Positions 8,004-18,258 are shown, numbered from the stretch's first letter. The stretch: 57,913 nt of DNA from Clostridiales bacterium (GCA_012838915.1 DUOI01000115.1:1-57913), one strand, 5' to 3'. Made by a program: numbers and translations. The notes: a model not told the origin generated them from the letters alone.

Positions 8004-8739
8004 AGAATCATCCTTTCAATTTGCTAAAACTACAGTCAATATTGTGTCCACAACTGTTAGTTTTAAACATCTCAGGATGATCCTGTCTGTTTATTCAAGA
8101 GCTCGGCCCATTTCTTTTTTAGGGCAACCATCGCCTATGTAGTAATCGAGAAGATGCTTCAGCCTTTCCCGGGCTGAAGCCAAGGCTGACATGGTTATTG
8201 GCAACTGGGAAATCTAATGTTTTTCCATAATTTATACTGAACTACTTTACTGAACTGCTGCTCCTCTTATACAACCTTTTTGATTCCTGTCCACTGTACC
8301 ATTCCTCCTCTAATGCTTAAAATGTGTTTACTATACTTTATTATATTATATAATGAATTTACCCGTACATACCAGGGTCGAGTCCGTATTAGTGGTTCAA
8401 AAATAGGTTTAGTCAAAGCTCATACCCCGATTAATATATAGATTCGTCATATTCCAAACCGGAAAGGATGAAACATGGCTCAGTATAATAATTCAATAAG
8501 ACACAAAAGTACATAAAGAAAGCAGCAGTTCCCTGCTGCACAAGAAATCTATTTAAGATGCGTATTGTTACGTCCTGCTTTTCGTATATCGTGAATGCGA
8601 TACGAACTGTGCAAAAATTTGTTTTATTCAGACCTGCTTATCTGCTTATTTATTATATCTGCCAATCAATTGCATCAAAGTAGCTATAAATACGGTCGTC
8701 AAAAAGGTTGTCTTTATGCTCTAAGGTTAACTTTATTCT
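8004..8739. other. 736-nt region with no clear gene
   Basis: AT-rich intergenic DNA. It contains an 8-bp inverted repeat CTTCAGCC/GGCTGAAG near 8156-8178, a 33-codon minus-strand frame (8091-8192) without a ribosome binding site, and the terminator of the coat-like gene near 8522-8541. Nothing else is supported. Confidence 0.5.
8522..8541 (-). terminator. terminator of the coat-like protein gene
   Basis: Stem GCAGCAG / CTGCTGC with a 4-nt loop, followed on the minus strand by TTTCTTTAT. It lies about 200 nt after the stop of the gene at 8740. Confidence 0.6.
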
Positions 8740-9312
8740 TTAAGGAGTATAGCCGGCACCATAAGCTGTACCATAGCCGGCACCTAACCCATAACCGGCA
8801 TCCGGTCCATAGCCGATTCCAGGTCCATATCCGGCACCAGCGCCAGGGTCATAAACTGCCCCCGGATTGTATCCTGCACCAAAAAAATCAAAGCGACGTA
8901 TTCTTCTCCTTCTTCTGAAAAGCTCACTGATCAGAATAATGGCAATCAAATCCCTCAGCAGCGGTCTCCTTCTAAACTGTTTTGCATCAACTTTTTCGGT
9001 TTCGTTAGTTTTTAGATCAGCATATTGTATCAAATCCGGCATTCCCTTGACACAAGCATCATAGCAATCATCCACCATGCTCTCAACCTGAGCCTCTGAA
9101 GGGTAATGCATATAAGGATTATCCATGCGATCACAGGTTCGGTGAACATAGGGGTAAATCCTATAATAAATATCAGGATACATTATAGGTTGAACCATAT
9201 TGTGATCGATGCAGGGTTCCAGGGACGGATACATATAGCCGTATCTGTTGTGGTACTCGATCGGATACATGAACTCCTGTGCAGGTGTCATTCCCCAACC
9301 TTCATAATTCAT
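8740..9312 (-). CDS. Tyr/Gly-rich spore-coat-like protein
   Basis: 190 aa from ATG 9312, chosen because GGAGG lies 7 nt upstream; an earlier in-frame start at 9348 has no such signal. The N-terminal ~70 residues are rich in Tyr, Met and Pro. The middle has a conserved-looking helix with two Cys (DDCYDACVKG). A basic run of Arg (RRRR) separates a hydrophobic LIAIILIS segment from a C-terminal Gly-Tyr-Pro-Ala tail built of degenerate GYGxGAG units. This composition resembles clostridial spore coat proteins. A sigma-E-like promoter upstream supports mother-cell expression. The coat assignment is inference, not family recognition. Confidence 0.6.
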   Translation of the reverse strand: MNYEGWGMTPAQEFMYPIEYHNRYGYMYPSLEPCIDHNMVQPIMYPDIYYRIYPYVHRTCDRMDNPYMHYPSEAQVESMVDDCYDACVKGMPDLIQYADLKTNETEKVDAKQFRRRPLLRDLIAIILISELFRRRRRIRRFDFFGAGYNPGAVYDPGAGAGYGPGIGYGPDAGYGLGAGYGTAYGAGYTP

Positions 9313-9346
9313 AGAAGCGCCTCCTCTTATTCTATGAGCAACCTCC

Positions 9347-9375
9347 ATTATATGGGTATATCTTATAGTGTATCC
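9347..9375 (-). promoter_or_regulatory. possible sigma-E promoter of the coat-like gene
   Basis: Minus strand: GGATACA, 14-nt spacer, CATATAAT. The -10 matches the sigma-E consensus CATACAMT at 7 of 8 positions, spacing is canonical, and the -35 keeps the ATA core. A sigma-K-like -10 (CATAGAATA) also lies just downstream at about 9325-9333 but without an AC at the right distance. Confidence 0.4.
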
Positions 9376-9496
9376 TTAGGTATATCCTGTTAACAAGCCG
9401 CTCATATTTATATTTTTATTCTTGCTTTGATATTGCTGTTACAGTATCAGTATAGATATCTACACCAATATCATATGAAGAAGGCGGTTCATTCGT

Positions 9497-11269
9497 TCAT
9501 CCTGCTTTAGCGAATGCTTGAATGATTAAATCCAAATCCTTTTCTTCTAAGGTTTCATGAGTCAACAGACTTTCGGCTATCGCTCCCAGGACCCTTCTGT
9601 TCTTTTGGAGCAGCTCCTTTACTTCCTGGTATAACTCATCCATATGGGTTCGACATTCCTCAATAATATCATCCTGTACCTGCCGGAATCCATTGTTATA
9701 AAGCACATCATAGTTCAGCAGACCGGATCTGGAATTCATACCAAATCGCCTGATCATATTAAGAAGCGTATCGGTTGCTTTTTCCAAATCATTGGCTGCC
9801 CCGGTGGTGACATTTGCTTCTCCGAAAACCAGTTCTTCTGAAGCGCGACCTGCCAAGGCTATTCTAATGCTGTTTTCCATGTCCTTTTTCTTATGGTACA
9901 TTCGGTCGGGAGGAATATTCATGCTGAACCCGCCGGCACCCTTTGTGCTGGGTATAATGGTAATGCGAGATACCCTGTTTTCAGGAGCAGTCAGCTTGGT
10001 TATCAGGGCGTGTCCTGCTTCATGATATGCCGTAACCCTGCGATCCTGTTCAGAAATAGTACTCCTGTCCTTCTTTTCTGCACCGGCTATTACCGTATAA
10101 AAGGCTTTATCAATGTCCTGAGCCTGAATGCTGCCGCTGCTTCGTTTAGCGGCAAGAATGGCCGCTTCATTCAGCAGATTCTCCAATTTTGCACCGCTAA
10201 AATACACGGTTTGCTGTGCCACCTTCTCAAGATTCACACCTTTATCCAAGGGTTTGTTTCTGGAATGCAGCTCTAATATTTTCAAACGGCTCTTAATGTC
10301 AGGCAGCTGAATTTCGATGTGGCGATCAAACCTGCCCGGCCTCAACAATGCCTCATCCAGGGTGTCCAGCCGGTTGGTTGCAGCTATCACAACAATGCCT
10401 TCGTTGTCCTGAAAACCGGACATCTCGGACAGCAGAGCATTCAAGGTCTGATCCCGCTCGTCATTCCCTCCGCCGTCTACTCCTCCGTCTCTTTTCTTGC
10501 CCAAGGCATCTATTTCATCGATAAAAATGACGCATTTTCCATAGCTTCTGGCTTTCTTAAAAAGTTCACGTATCCGGCTGGCACCTACACCTACATATAC
10601 CTGCACAAAATCCGATCCGGATACAGCAATAAAGGGAACGCCGGACTCTCCCGCCACCGCTTTAGCCATCAGCGTTTTTCCGGTTCCGGGAGAACCGTAT
10701 AAAATAACGCCTCTTGGTAAACGGGCACCATATTTGGCATACTTCTCCGGATTCTTTATGAAATCCACCAGTTCCTGTATACTTTCCTTTGCTTCTTCAT
10801 TACCCGCAATATTGCTGAAATTTACATTTACATTTTCAGGCAAAATCGCGTTAAAAATAGACTTTCCGGCTTTACCCTGCTTTTGTTTGGATACATTTCT
10901 ATTAACTGCAAAAATCAAAACACCAAAAATGCTCAGGGTAACTATCGTGCTGAAAATCTGCTCCCCCTGGATTTTCTCCTTCACTTCATCAACTATAATA
11001 CCCTGCACCAACAGGAATTCCTTAAAGTTTTCCGTACGGGGATTGTCGGTTATAAAGGTCTCTCCGCTCTTGTACTCTCCCAGTATCTGTTCCGAATTAT
11101 CCAGATAGACCTTTTCAATTCTTCCTTCTTCTACAGCCTGAATAAATTGATTGTAGGTTATTCTTTCATGCTCAGGCCGGCGACTGAACAGTATTCCTGC
11201 CAAAATGGCACTGAAAATCAATATTGCAGCAATGATATGGGACTTTTTAATTTTCTTGATTCTTTCCAC
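9497..11269 (-). CDS. ftsH: ATP-dependent zinc metalloprotease, FtsH family
   Basis: 590 aa, membrane-bound AAA+ protease that extracts and degrades membrane and unstable cytosolic proteins. Transmembrane segments at about residues 11-29 and 106-122 flank the extracellular domain. Walker A GSPGTGKT (192-199), Walker B FIDEID (249-254), the second region of homology [20 protein letters not shown], and zinc site HEAGH (416-420) with the downstream ANDLEKATD acidic ligand are all present. GTG start at 11269, GGAGG 8 nt upstream. It is not in the usual tilS-hpt-ftsH context and ends soon after the protease domain, so it may be a paralogue of the housekeeping FtsH. Confidence 0.93.
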   Translation of the reverse strand: MERIKKIKKSHIIAAILIFSAILAGILFSRRPEHERITYNQFIQAVEEGRIEKVYLDNSEQILGEYKSGETFITDNPRTENFKEFLLVQGIIVDEVKEKIQGEQIFSTIVTLSIFGVLIFAVNRNVSKQKQGKAGKSIFNAILPENVNVNFSNIAGNEEAKESIQELVDFIKNPEKYAKYGARLPRGVILYGSPGTGKTLMAKAVAGESGVPFIAVSGSDFVQVYVGVGASRIRELFKKARSYGKCVIFIDEIDALGKKRDGGVDGGGNDERDQTLNALLSEMSGFQDNEGIVVIAATNRLDTLDEALLRPGRFDRHIEIQLPDIKSRLKILELHSRNKPLDKGVNLEKVAQQTVYFSGAKLENLLNEAAILAAKRSSGSIQAQDIDKAFYTVIAGAEKKDRSTISEQDRRVTAYHEAGHALITKLTAPENRVSRITIIPSTKGAGGFSMNIPPDRMYHKKKDMENSIRIALAGRASEELVFGEANVTTGAANDLEKATDTLLNMIRRFGMNSRSGLLNYDVLYNNGFRQVQDDIIEECRTHMDELYQEVKELLQKNRRVLGAIAESLLTHETLEEKDLDLIIQAFAKAG

Positions 11270-11799
11270 CGCAATCCCTCCTTTCTGCCCTTCTATCTAG
11301 CATCTATTCTAAAGCCTGTCATAGCCTTTCAAGTATATTGACTATGTCTCTTTGTGGTTTACATAATATTTCAACATATATGTATTATACATGAAAATAA
11401 ATGAGAAGTCATCCGGCTGCCTCCTGGTATTTTTTGTACTGCCCCTTATACATTGCCCGGCTTATACCCGGAACAACCAATGCGGAATAATACGCCTGCC
11501 GGTATTCGGTCGTTTGAACTTGTTTAGCAATGTCCTCATTGGATAAAATATAAGGTATAATAATAGTTATGTATTTAGCTCTTTTAGTATTAGCTGCAAA
11601 ATGCTAATACAAGCAATTGTACCGGGCAAAAGACAATTACATTGAAAGAGGTATTTAAAGGCATTAAATAGAACCTGGCCGGGAGGTAACAGGCAGATAA
11701 TGTTATATTCAAAATTCCATAGAGATACCAGGTAACAGCAGAGATAAGATGCTGGTGCCATGTATGCCGACAAAGCGACACTGCCAAGGAAGTGATAAA
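11270..11799. other. 530-nt divergent region between ftsH and the second PBP
   Basis: Contains an open minus-strand frame from about 11605 down to a stop at 11409 with protein-like composition (ending in a Lys/Tyr/Gln-rich helix) but no ATG, GTG or TTG near its beginning, so it may be a gene remnant. An 8-bp inverted repeat GTATTAGC/GCTAATAC lies at 11587-11610. TATAAT at 11556-11561 on the plus strand is a possible -10 for the PBP gene, without a good -35. AGGTAACAG occurs twice between 11683 and 11745. Confidence 0.35.
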
Positions 11800-14331
11800 A
11801 TGACTGAATCCACTCAAAATAAAAGAGTGAATAGAAAGCGTGGGAAAAGCTCCGATAAAAGGAGAAAGAAACGTTCTATATGGAAAAAAGTATTTGCAAT
11901 CATAGGCATCATTGGTGCTATGGCTGTGATGGCTGTCATGATTTATTTGGTTACCATAATAGGAACGCTGGAAGATTTGGATCCTGACAGTCTGGTTAAC
12001 TATGAGCAGACTTCTATGGTTTTTGACAATCAGGACAACTTGATTTCCAGTATCCATGGAGTTGAAAACAGGATTTATGTTCCCCTTAATCAAATTCCGG
12101 AACATGTTCAGAATGCCTTCATTGCAGTAGAGGATGTTCGTTTTCGTACACATCCGGGTTTTGACGTTCGAAGAATGTTTGGGTCCCTTTGGCAGAATAT
12201 AAAAGCCAGGGATATTGTAGCCGGTGCGGGAACCATTACACAGCAGGTGATTCGCAATACCGTTCTTTCGCAAGAGCAAACCATAGATCGTAAGGTAAAG
12301 GAAATTCTTCTGGCATGGCAGCTGGAGCAAAAATATTCCAAGGATCAGATTTTAGAATTGTATCTAAATATTGTCTACTTTGCAAAGGGTGCATACGGCA
12401 TTGAAGCTGCCTCCAAAACCTACTTTGGCAAGACAGTCAGCGAATTGACTGTTGCGGAAGGGGCATTGCTGGCCGGGATTCTTAAAAATCCTCATCGGAA
12501 TTCGCCCTTTATTGATAAGGAGCGCTCCCTGGAAAGAAAGGATTTGGCCATCGATCTGATGGTAAAGAATGAGTACTTGACTCCTGAGGAGGGAGAGGAA
12601 GCAAAAAAAGAAAAGATCCAGTTTGCCGAGGACATCAAACCGGCATATGTACACGGATATTTTATGGATTTGGCATTGGAAGAAGCTGCATCCCTGCTGA
12701 ATATAAAGCAAGAAGAGCTGTTTACAGGCGGCTACCGTATTTACACCACTATGGACAACGAGCTGCAGGAATACGTTGAGCATTTGTACTCACAGGAAGA
12801 CCTGTTCCCCAAAAGCCCGGCTTCCGGCAAAACCTGCGAATCCGCTCTGGTAATCATGGATACCGGTACAGGAGAGCTGCAGGCAGTCATGGGCGGAAGG
12901 ACTTACCCGGAAGGGCAAAGATATGTGCTTAATCGGGCAGATGCCAGACGCTCGCCGGGATCGGCTGTCAAACCACTGGTTGTATATGCACCGGCAGTGG
13001 AGATTTTTGACTATACTCCTGTCAGCTTTATTGAAGACGCACCGGTAACCTTTGAGGATTATGATGATTATTCCCCTCGCAACGCCGGCGGGAATTTTCG
13101 AGGAATTGTAACAGTGCGAACTGCCTTGGCTAAATCAATAAATGTTCCCGCTGTAAAAATACTGCACGAGATAGGCATAGGTGCCGGTTTGTCGGTGGCA
13201 GAAAAACTTGGAATTACCTTTGCTGAGAGTGATTGGAATAACTTGGCTGTTGCTTTGGGGGGAATGGAGAAAGGGGTAACACCTCTGGAACTTGCCAGGG
13301 CTTATGCAACTCTGGGAGACAGAGGCAGCTATAAGAACTATACCACTATTCGGAGAATTGACGATTCAATGGGAAAAACCCTTTATCAGTCCCAGCCTGT
13401 CAAGGAGCAGGTGATTTCTGAAGAAACCGCCTTTATCGTAAACAATATTCTTCAGTCGGCTGCTGACACGGGAGGCACTGCTCATCGGCTGAAAGGATTA
13501 AATGTGGCTGCCAAGACCGGAACCGTGCAGTTGCCTAAAACAGCTGAGTATGCAAATATCGATGGCACAAATGATACCTGGGTGGCTGCCTACAACCCGG
13601 AATATACTGTTACAGTCTGGATGGGCTTTGATAAAAGGACAACTGAAGACTATTTGCCGCCGGATGCCTCCGGCAGTACCTATACAACTATAATCGCAAA
13701 GCATGTGTTCGAACATTTGTATGAGGGAAAAGATAAGCCAAATTTTCAAAAGCCTGTGGGCGTAACAGAAGTGAAGCTGGACGGGAAAGCTTTATGGGAA
13801 CAAAACCGCGTGCTGTTGGCTTCTGCACTGACACCTGCTGAGTACGTTGTAAAGGAGTATTTTGTAAGAGGAACCGAACCTACCGAGCAGTCTGATTATT
13901 GGGTTGTGCCTAATGCTCCCTATAATTTCAATGTAACATTAAATGATGATGAAAAACCGGTTATCTCCTTTGTGCCCCGGGACACTTTTGCAGTTTACAT
14001 TATCATGAAGTCTGTGGAGGGACAAGCAGCCTCAGCAGTACATCAGATTCAGACCGGCGGCCTGGACCTGGTAGAATGGACAGATACAGAGGTAACTCCG
14101 GGCGAAACTTATCAATACTTCATTATTCCTGTACATCCAGAGATGAAGCTGGACGGAGAGCCGGTAAGAGGGCCTCGGACCGACATAGTTTCCGTTGATA
14201 TTCCCGGTCAATCGCTAATCGATGATAACATCTGGGACGATATACTGGATTGGTTCCGCCCTGGAGATAATCAAGGCGATGAAGAAATACCTGATGATCA
14301 AGATGGTCAAGACTATGAAATCAGCCCTTAA
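11800..14331 (+). CDS. bifunctional class A penicillin-binding protein (second copy)
   Basis: 843 aa from ATG 11800, chosen for AAGGAAG upstream; an earlier in-frame ATG at 11749 has no ribosome binding site. Very basic cytoplasmic N-terminus, membrane anchor at about residues 29-52. GT51 domain with catalytic E111 in EDVRF and the GTITQQ motif. Transpeptidase with S388-A-V-K391 (SxxK), S446-I-N448 and K572-T-G-T. The C-terminal ~150 residues look like a fibronectin type III-like domain followed by an acidic tail. It differs from the PBP at 262-3198 by lacking the Gly/Asn tail. Monocistronic; the stop codon is followed by RAYT-type repeats. Confidence 0.94.
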   Translation: MTESTQNKRVNRKRGKSSDKRRKKRSIWKKVFAIIGIIGAMAVMAVMIYLVTIIGTLEDLDPDSLVNYEQTSMVFDNQDNLISSIHGVENRIYVPLNQIPEHVQNAFIAVEDVRFRTHPGFDVRRMFGSLWQNIKARDIVAGAGTITQQVIRNTVLSQEQTIDRKVKEILLAWQLEQKYSKDQILELYLNIVYFAKGAYGIEAASKTYFGKTVSELTVAEGALLAGILKNPHRNSPFIDKERSLERKDLAIDLMVKNEYLTPEEGEEAKKEKIQFAEDIKPAYVHGYFMDLALEEAASLLNIKQEELFTGGYRIYTTMDNELQEYVEHLYSQEDLFPKSPASGKTCESALVIMDTGTGELQAVMGGRTYPEGQRYVLNRADARRSPGSAVKPLVVYAPAVEIFDYTPVSFIEDAPVTFEDYDDYSPRNAGGNFRGIVTVRTALAKSINVPAVKILHEIGIGAGLSVAEKLGITFAESDWNNLAVALGGMEKGVTPLELARAYATLGDRGSYKNYTTIRRIDDSMGKTLYQSQPVKEQVISEETAFIVNNILQSAADTGGTAHRLKGLNVAAKTGTVQLPKTAEYANIDGTNDTWVAAYNPEYTVTVWMGFDKRTTEDYLPPDASGSTYTTIIAKHVFEHLYEGKDKPNFQKPVGVTEVKLDGKALWEQNRVLLASALTPAEYVVKEYFVRGTEPTEQSDYWVVPNAPYNFNVTLNDDEKPVISFVPRDTFAVYIIMKSVEGQAASAVHQIQTGGLDLVEWTDTEVTPGETYQYFIIPVHPEMKLDGEPVRGPRTDIVSVDIPGQSLIDDNIWDDILDWFRPGDNQGDEEIPDDQDGQDYEISP

Positions 14332-14348
14332 CGGGCAATAGGGACAAG

Positions 14349-14462
14349 GGGGACAGTTCTCAACTTTCGGGACTACGGGGACAGTTCTCAACTTTTTCAG
14401 CTTTTAGCTATTCAACCCTTGCTCATCTTTACAAATCCGTTAAGAAATTGAGAACTGTCCCC
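14349..14462. repeat. three RAYT-type repeats, two direct and one inverted
   Basis: Core GGGGACAGTTCTCAA on the plus strand at 14349-14363 and 14377-14391 (28-nt period, each followed by CTTT), and its reverse complement at 14448-14462. The second and third copies can form a 15-bp stem with a 56-nt loop, which may serve as the terminator between the convergent PBP and mrfB genes. The inverted copy lies inside the mrfB coding sequence. Confidence 0.85.
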
Positions 14463-15879
14463 CTTCAAATCCTTCAACCCCATTTCTTAAGCTTCTCTCC
14501 AGTTTCCTGATCAAACGCCTCCTTCTGGCAAACAATTCCTCCCTCAGCTTGGAGGAGTTTCCGCTTCTCGCATCTGCCAGCAGAATAGCCCTATCTGTAC
14601 ATTTTAGGGCTTTCTGAAAATCTTTTTTCCCGTGTTCCAGGTATTTCGCCATTTCAATTAATGGGAATATCAACAAATTTCCTTCTTCTTTAATCAGATC
14701 AATCCATATATCCATTGCCTCTTCGGGGCCCTCATACCTCTTCTTAAGGTAGGCTAACCTTTTTTTAGCCTCTACTGTAAGGGAATGTTTTTGGGAGATC
14801 TGAATACAGCGTTGATAGCAGGCTGCTGCTTCCTGAATCTTGTAATTTCTCTCCAATTCTTTTGCTGCACCAAGCAATTCATAGGCATCCCCCCTGCCCA
14901 TCGGATCTTGGTATAAGCTGTTTACATGCAGCAGCAATGCTGCCATTGCCGCAATATCCCATTCATTATGTTGTATTACCCGTTTCATCATATCCGGATT
15001 TCGATTTTCAAGATAATCAAAATATATCCCGGGAATTTGAGAGCCCGGAATATCGTCTTCACGAACGTGGCTGAGAATACTTTTCTCAATAGATGAAAGA
15101 GAACAGCTTTCCAAACGCTGTCCCCACAGCCGTCTTGAAGTATGCAGCAAGTCCAGGTGTGCATCCTCCCAGGTGATTGTTCCAAGTCTCGAATAAACCA
15201 GCCGGCTCTCCAGCAAGGGCCAGTCAAAGGATTTTCCGTTAAAGGTAATCAGCACCCGAAACTTCTTAAGGGTTTTCATAACCGACTGCAGCATTGGATA
15301 TTCCTCATCAAAATCCCTCATCAGGTACTGTTCAATGACCAAGCCCTGATCTGTGACATAGCCTAAACCGATCAGAAATGCATAGGTACCTGTCCCCCCT
15401 GCCAAACCGGTTGTTTCGGTATCAAGGAACACTATGTCACGTGAGTGCAGATTTTGATTTAGTCTGGTCCACCATCTGGAATTCGGAAATTCTGAAGTCA
15501 TCAATCCGGATAAATTGATTTTCCCATAGCTTGTGTTAATTTCATATATGGTGCGTTTTCGTACAAAGAATCCATCCGCTTCTTCGACTATCTGACCTCC
15601 AAAATCTCCTCTTGCTTTGATATGATTCTCTAAGGAAGTATGAATTTTATTGTCTGCAGTATGTGCTTTTACATGGTGCTTATTATCGCTATCGTCAGTG
15701 TTGTTCTTTTCCCTGCTGCGGTTCACTTCTACATAATCAAAAGCTCCGTTAATTCTAATTCCATCTTCCAAGCTCGAACCGGGTTCATTTGGGGGTGAGG
15801 CAGCAGAGCCTTGACCATGATTAAGCGAAGGGGAGCTTGATGACATTGCTTTGAGCTTGCTCTTCAAATTGCGTATCAC
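14440..15879 (-). CDS. mrfB: MrfB-type 3'-5' exonuclease (YprB family)
   Basis: 479 aa. The RNase H-like exonuclease domain has D153 and E155 in FLDTETTG, an FNGKSFD motif II and a later NEWDIAAM motif, as in DnaQ-like DEDD nucleases. A TPR-like helical region follows. In B. subtilis MrfA and MrfB (formerly YprA/YprB) act together in repair of mitomycin C lesions. GTG start at 15879 with GGGAGG 8 nt upstream, overlapping mrfA by 59 nt. The N-terminal ~90 residues are low-complexity and poorly conserved-looking. The last residues (GGQFSIS) and the stop are encoded by a RAYT-type repeat, so the native C-terminus was probably replaced. Confidence 0.88.
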   Translation of the reverse strand: MIRNLKSKLKAMSSSSPSLNHGQGSAASPPNEPGSSLEDGIRINGAFDYVEVNRSREKNNTDDSDNKHHVKAHTADNKIHTSLENHIKARGDFGGQIVEEADGFFVRKRTIYEINTSYGKINLSGLMTSEFPNSRWWTRLNQNLHSRDIVFLDTETTGLAGGTGTYAFLIGLGYVTDQGLVIEQYLMRDFDEEYPMLQSVMKTLKKFRVLITFNGKSFDWPLLESRLVYSRLGTITWEDAHLDLLHTSRRLWGQRLESCSLSSIEKSILSHVREDDIPGSQIPGIYFDYLENRNPDMMKRVIQHNEWDIAAMAALLLHVNSLYQDPMGRGDAYELLGAAKELERNYKIQEAAACYQRCIQISQKHSLTVEAKKRLAYLKKRYEGPEEAMDIWIDLIKEEGNLLIFPLIEMAKYLEHGKKDFQKALKCTDRAILLADARSGNSSKLREELFARRRRLIRKLERSLRNGVEGFEGGQFSIS

Positions 15880-18136
15880 CTAGTATTCCTCCCAGTATAT
15901 TCATTGCCAATTGCTTGCCGTTCTCCGTAACTTCCGCACTGGGTCCGACACATGCAGGACAGCCGTTCTCACAAGCACATTCGGATATTATTTCGCATGC
16001 TTTCTGAAACAATTCCAGATGCAACTCATACAAGCGCTCGCTGAAACCAATGCCTCCGGGGCAGCTGTCATAGATATATATTGTGGGCTTTTGAGTAAAG
16101 GGGGATTTTACATGATAAACTACATGAATATCACGGGGATCGCACATCAGGTACAAGGGCGCGATCTGGCCCAGCACATTGGCAATTCCCATCAAGCCAT
16201 TCTGCAGATCATCCTGGCTGTGGATGGTTTCCGGAATTTCATTCAAGGTCAGCCAATAGGCAGTTGTCTGAAGTTCCAGTTCAGGCAGATGAACCTGCCC
16301 CCAGCCCAGATTTTCATGGGTATCAAATTTGATTTTCTTAAACATGGTAACCAGGGAGGTTACCATAACATCTCCCCAGTTTCTGCTTGTTCTATTTTCA
16401 TCTGCTGATTGAAAAACATCCAGCACCTTCAATGTAACAGCAAGGCTGGCATCAGTATAGTAGTCCACGTCCACTTTTCTTACATAAGCCTTCTTTTCCT
16501 CAAAATCAAGCTTTTCAACCTGATACTGGATTCCCTCATGAATGTATATGGCTTCCTCATGAACAAGCTGCGGTGCGCTAAGACGATCGGTTTCCCCTAT
16601 TACCCTGTGCCTGGGTTCGGATATGTCAATAATGATAAAATTCTCATTGGCAGCAGTACGGAGACTTACAGCATCGGCTGGAAAGTTCTCGGCAGTCCAA
16701 TACCAGCGGTTGCCAACATGACGCAGCACCTTTTCTTCTTCAAGGAATTCCAGTATCTGCTCCAGCGTATCCACGCCGAAGGTCTCACCGTCTTCAAAGG
16801 GAAGCTCGAAGGCAGCACACTTGATATGAGACATCAGAATATATAAATTGTTTGGATTAATCAGGCCGTGTTCCGGACTGGATTCCAGGAAAAACTCAGG
16901 GTGTTGAATAATATATTGATCCAAAGTATTGCTGCTGGCTATCATAATGGCAATAGAAGTGTCATTTCTCCTGCCTGCCCGGCCCGCCTGCTGCCATGTG
17001 CTGGCGATGGTTCCCGGGTAGCCGCACATAATGCATACCTGAAGCCTTCCAATGTCAATACCCAGTTCCAAAGCGTTGGTACTGACTACACTTAAAATAT
17101 TTCCGGAGCGAAGACCTTGTTCGATTTCGCGCCTTTGGTTGGGAAGGTAGCCGCCCCGGTATCCCCTGACAGTTCCGGAGTTGCCTAATTTATCCTGAAC
17201 CAGCTGCTTCAGGTAGGTGACCAGCACTTCGACGGTGAGCCGGCTTTTAGTGAACAATATGGTCTGTATTTTGTTGAGAATAAAGTCAGAGGCAAGCTTT
17301 TTTGCCTCTAGAATGGAGCTTCTTCGGATGCCCAATTGCTTGTTTACCACGGGAGGATTATAAAATACCAGGTGTTTTTTGCCGGATGGTGCACCGTTTT
17401 CATCAATAAGTTCCGCTTCCCTGCTTATGATACGCTCTGTAAGCTCCTTCGGATTGGCTATGGTAGCGGAACAGCAAATGAATTGTGGGTTGGAACCATA
17501 GAATTTGCATATACGGTGAAGCCGGTGCAGTACATTTGCAAGATGGCTCCCAAATACTCCGCGGTAAGTGTGAATTTCGTCTATAACTACATATTTTAAA
17601 TTCTCAAATAATTTTACCCATTTTGTATGATGGGGCATAATACCGGAATGAAGCATGTCTGGATTTGTAACAACAATATGGCCGGCCTGACGAATAGCCT
17701 TTCTTGCACTGACCGGTGTGTCGCCATCATATGTGTAAGTTTTAATTGGCTGTCCCAGAATGTCCATAAGTTCATGGAGTTCGCTTACCTGATCCTGTGA
17801 CAGTGCTTTTGTAGGGAAAAGATATAATGCCCGGGCATCATTATTGTTCAATATTTCATTGATTACAGGTAGATTGTAGCATAAGGTTTTCCCGGAGGCA
17901 GTGGGTGTAACAACTACTACATTTTTGCCTTGGAAAATTATATTTATTGACTTGGATTGATGGGAGTAGAGCTGATGAATCCCTTTCTTTTTCAGGGCTT
18001 CCCGCAATTCCGGTCGCAGATTCTTGGGAAATGGACCATACTGTGCACTTTTGGACTCGATTTCCTTCCAATGTGTAACATTTCTCATTATTTTAGGGTT
18101 ATTGCGTATATAATCTACCAATTGATCGATGTTCAT
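15821..18136 (-). CDS. mrfA: MrfA-type DEAD/DEAH helicase with C-terminal Cys cluster
   Basis: 771 aa, superfamily 2 helicase of the YprA/MrfA family (3'-5' DNA helicase in mitomycin C repair). Walker A TPTASGKT (77-84), DEIH (186-189), CSATIANP motif III, and QQAGRAGR motif VI are present. The C-terminal DUF1998-type region holds the metal-binding CACENGCPACVG cluster at about 720-730. Start uncertain: ATG 18136 has AAGGGG about 10 nt upstream; ATG 18145 is too close to it. The open frame continues upstream to 18247 through RAYT-type repeats, but that part is not coding. Followed by mrfB with a 59-nt overlap. Confidence 0.9.
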   Translation of the reverse strand: MNIDQLVDYIRNNPKIMRNVTHWKEIESKSAQYGPFPKNLRPELREALKKKGIHQLYSHQSKSINIIFQGKNVVVVTPTASGKTLCYNLPVINEILNNNDARALYLFPTKALSQDQVSELHELMDILGQPIKTYTYDGDTPVSARKAIRQAGHIVVTNPDMLHSGIMPHHTKWVKLFENLKYVVIDEIHTYRGVFGSHLANVLHRLHRICKFYGSNPQFICCSATIANPKELTERIISREAELIDENGAPSGKKHLVFYNPPVVNKQLGIRRSSILEAKKLASDFILNKIQTILFTKSRLTVEVLVTYLKQLVQDKLGNSGTVRGYRGGYLPNQRREIEQGLRSGNILSVVSTNALELGIDIGRLQVCIMCGYPGTIASTWQQAGRAGRRNDTSIAIMIASSNTLDQYIIQHPEFFLESSPEHGLINPNNLYILMSHIKCAAFELPFEDGETFGVDTLEQILEFLEEEKVLRHVGNRWYWTAENFPADAVSLRTAANENFIIIDISEPRHRVIGETDRLSAPQLVHEEAIYIHEGIQYQVEKLDFEEKKAYVRKVDVDYYTDASLAVTLKVLDVFQSADENRTSRNWGDVMVTSLVTMFKKIKFDTHENLGWGQVHLPELELQTTAYWLTLNEIPETIHSQDDLQNGLMGIANVLGQIAPLYLMCDPRDIHVVYHVKSPFTQKPTIYIYDSCPGGIGFSERLYELHLELFQKACEIISECACENGCPACVGPSAEVTENGKQLAMNILGGILGDTQFEEQAQSNVIKLPFA

Positions 18137-18202
18137 CCGAACCATACCCCTTTTCAAATCTCTTCTATCAATTATATATATTTTGCTGTGGAATGTCCAT
18201 GT

Positions 18203-18258
18203 GGGGACACTTCTCAACTTTTTCTCAACTTTTTTACTTGGGGACATTTCTCAATTTT
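18203..18258 (+). repeat. pair of variant RAYT-type repeats
   Basis: GGGGACACTTCTCAA at 18203-18217 and GGGGACATTTCTCAA at 18240-18254, direct, 37 nt apart. Each differs from the core by one base at position 8. Between them is an extra partial unit, TTTCTCAACTTTTTT. They lie on the 3' side of the RAYT gene. Confidence 0.8.

Noticed and set aside
8091-8192. 33-codon minus-strand frame with a Cys and a charged end
   Set aside because: No ribosome binding site, too short and contains an inverted repeat; kept only as part of the gap description.
11590-12330. 246-codon antisense frame opposite the second PBP
   Set aside because: Fully overlaps the PBP start and transglycosylase domain and is rich in residues typical of shadow frames.
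18146-18247. N-terminal extension of MrfA to 18247
   Set aside because: The extra frame runs through RAYT-type repeats and has no start signal; family proteins begin near 18136.
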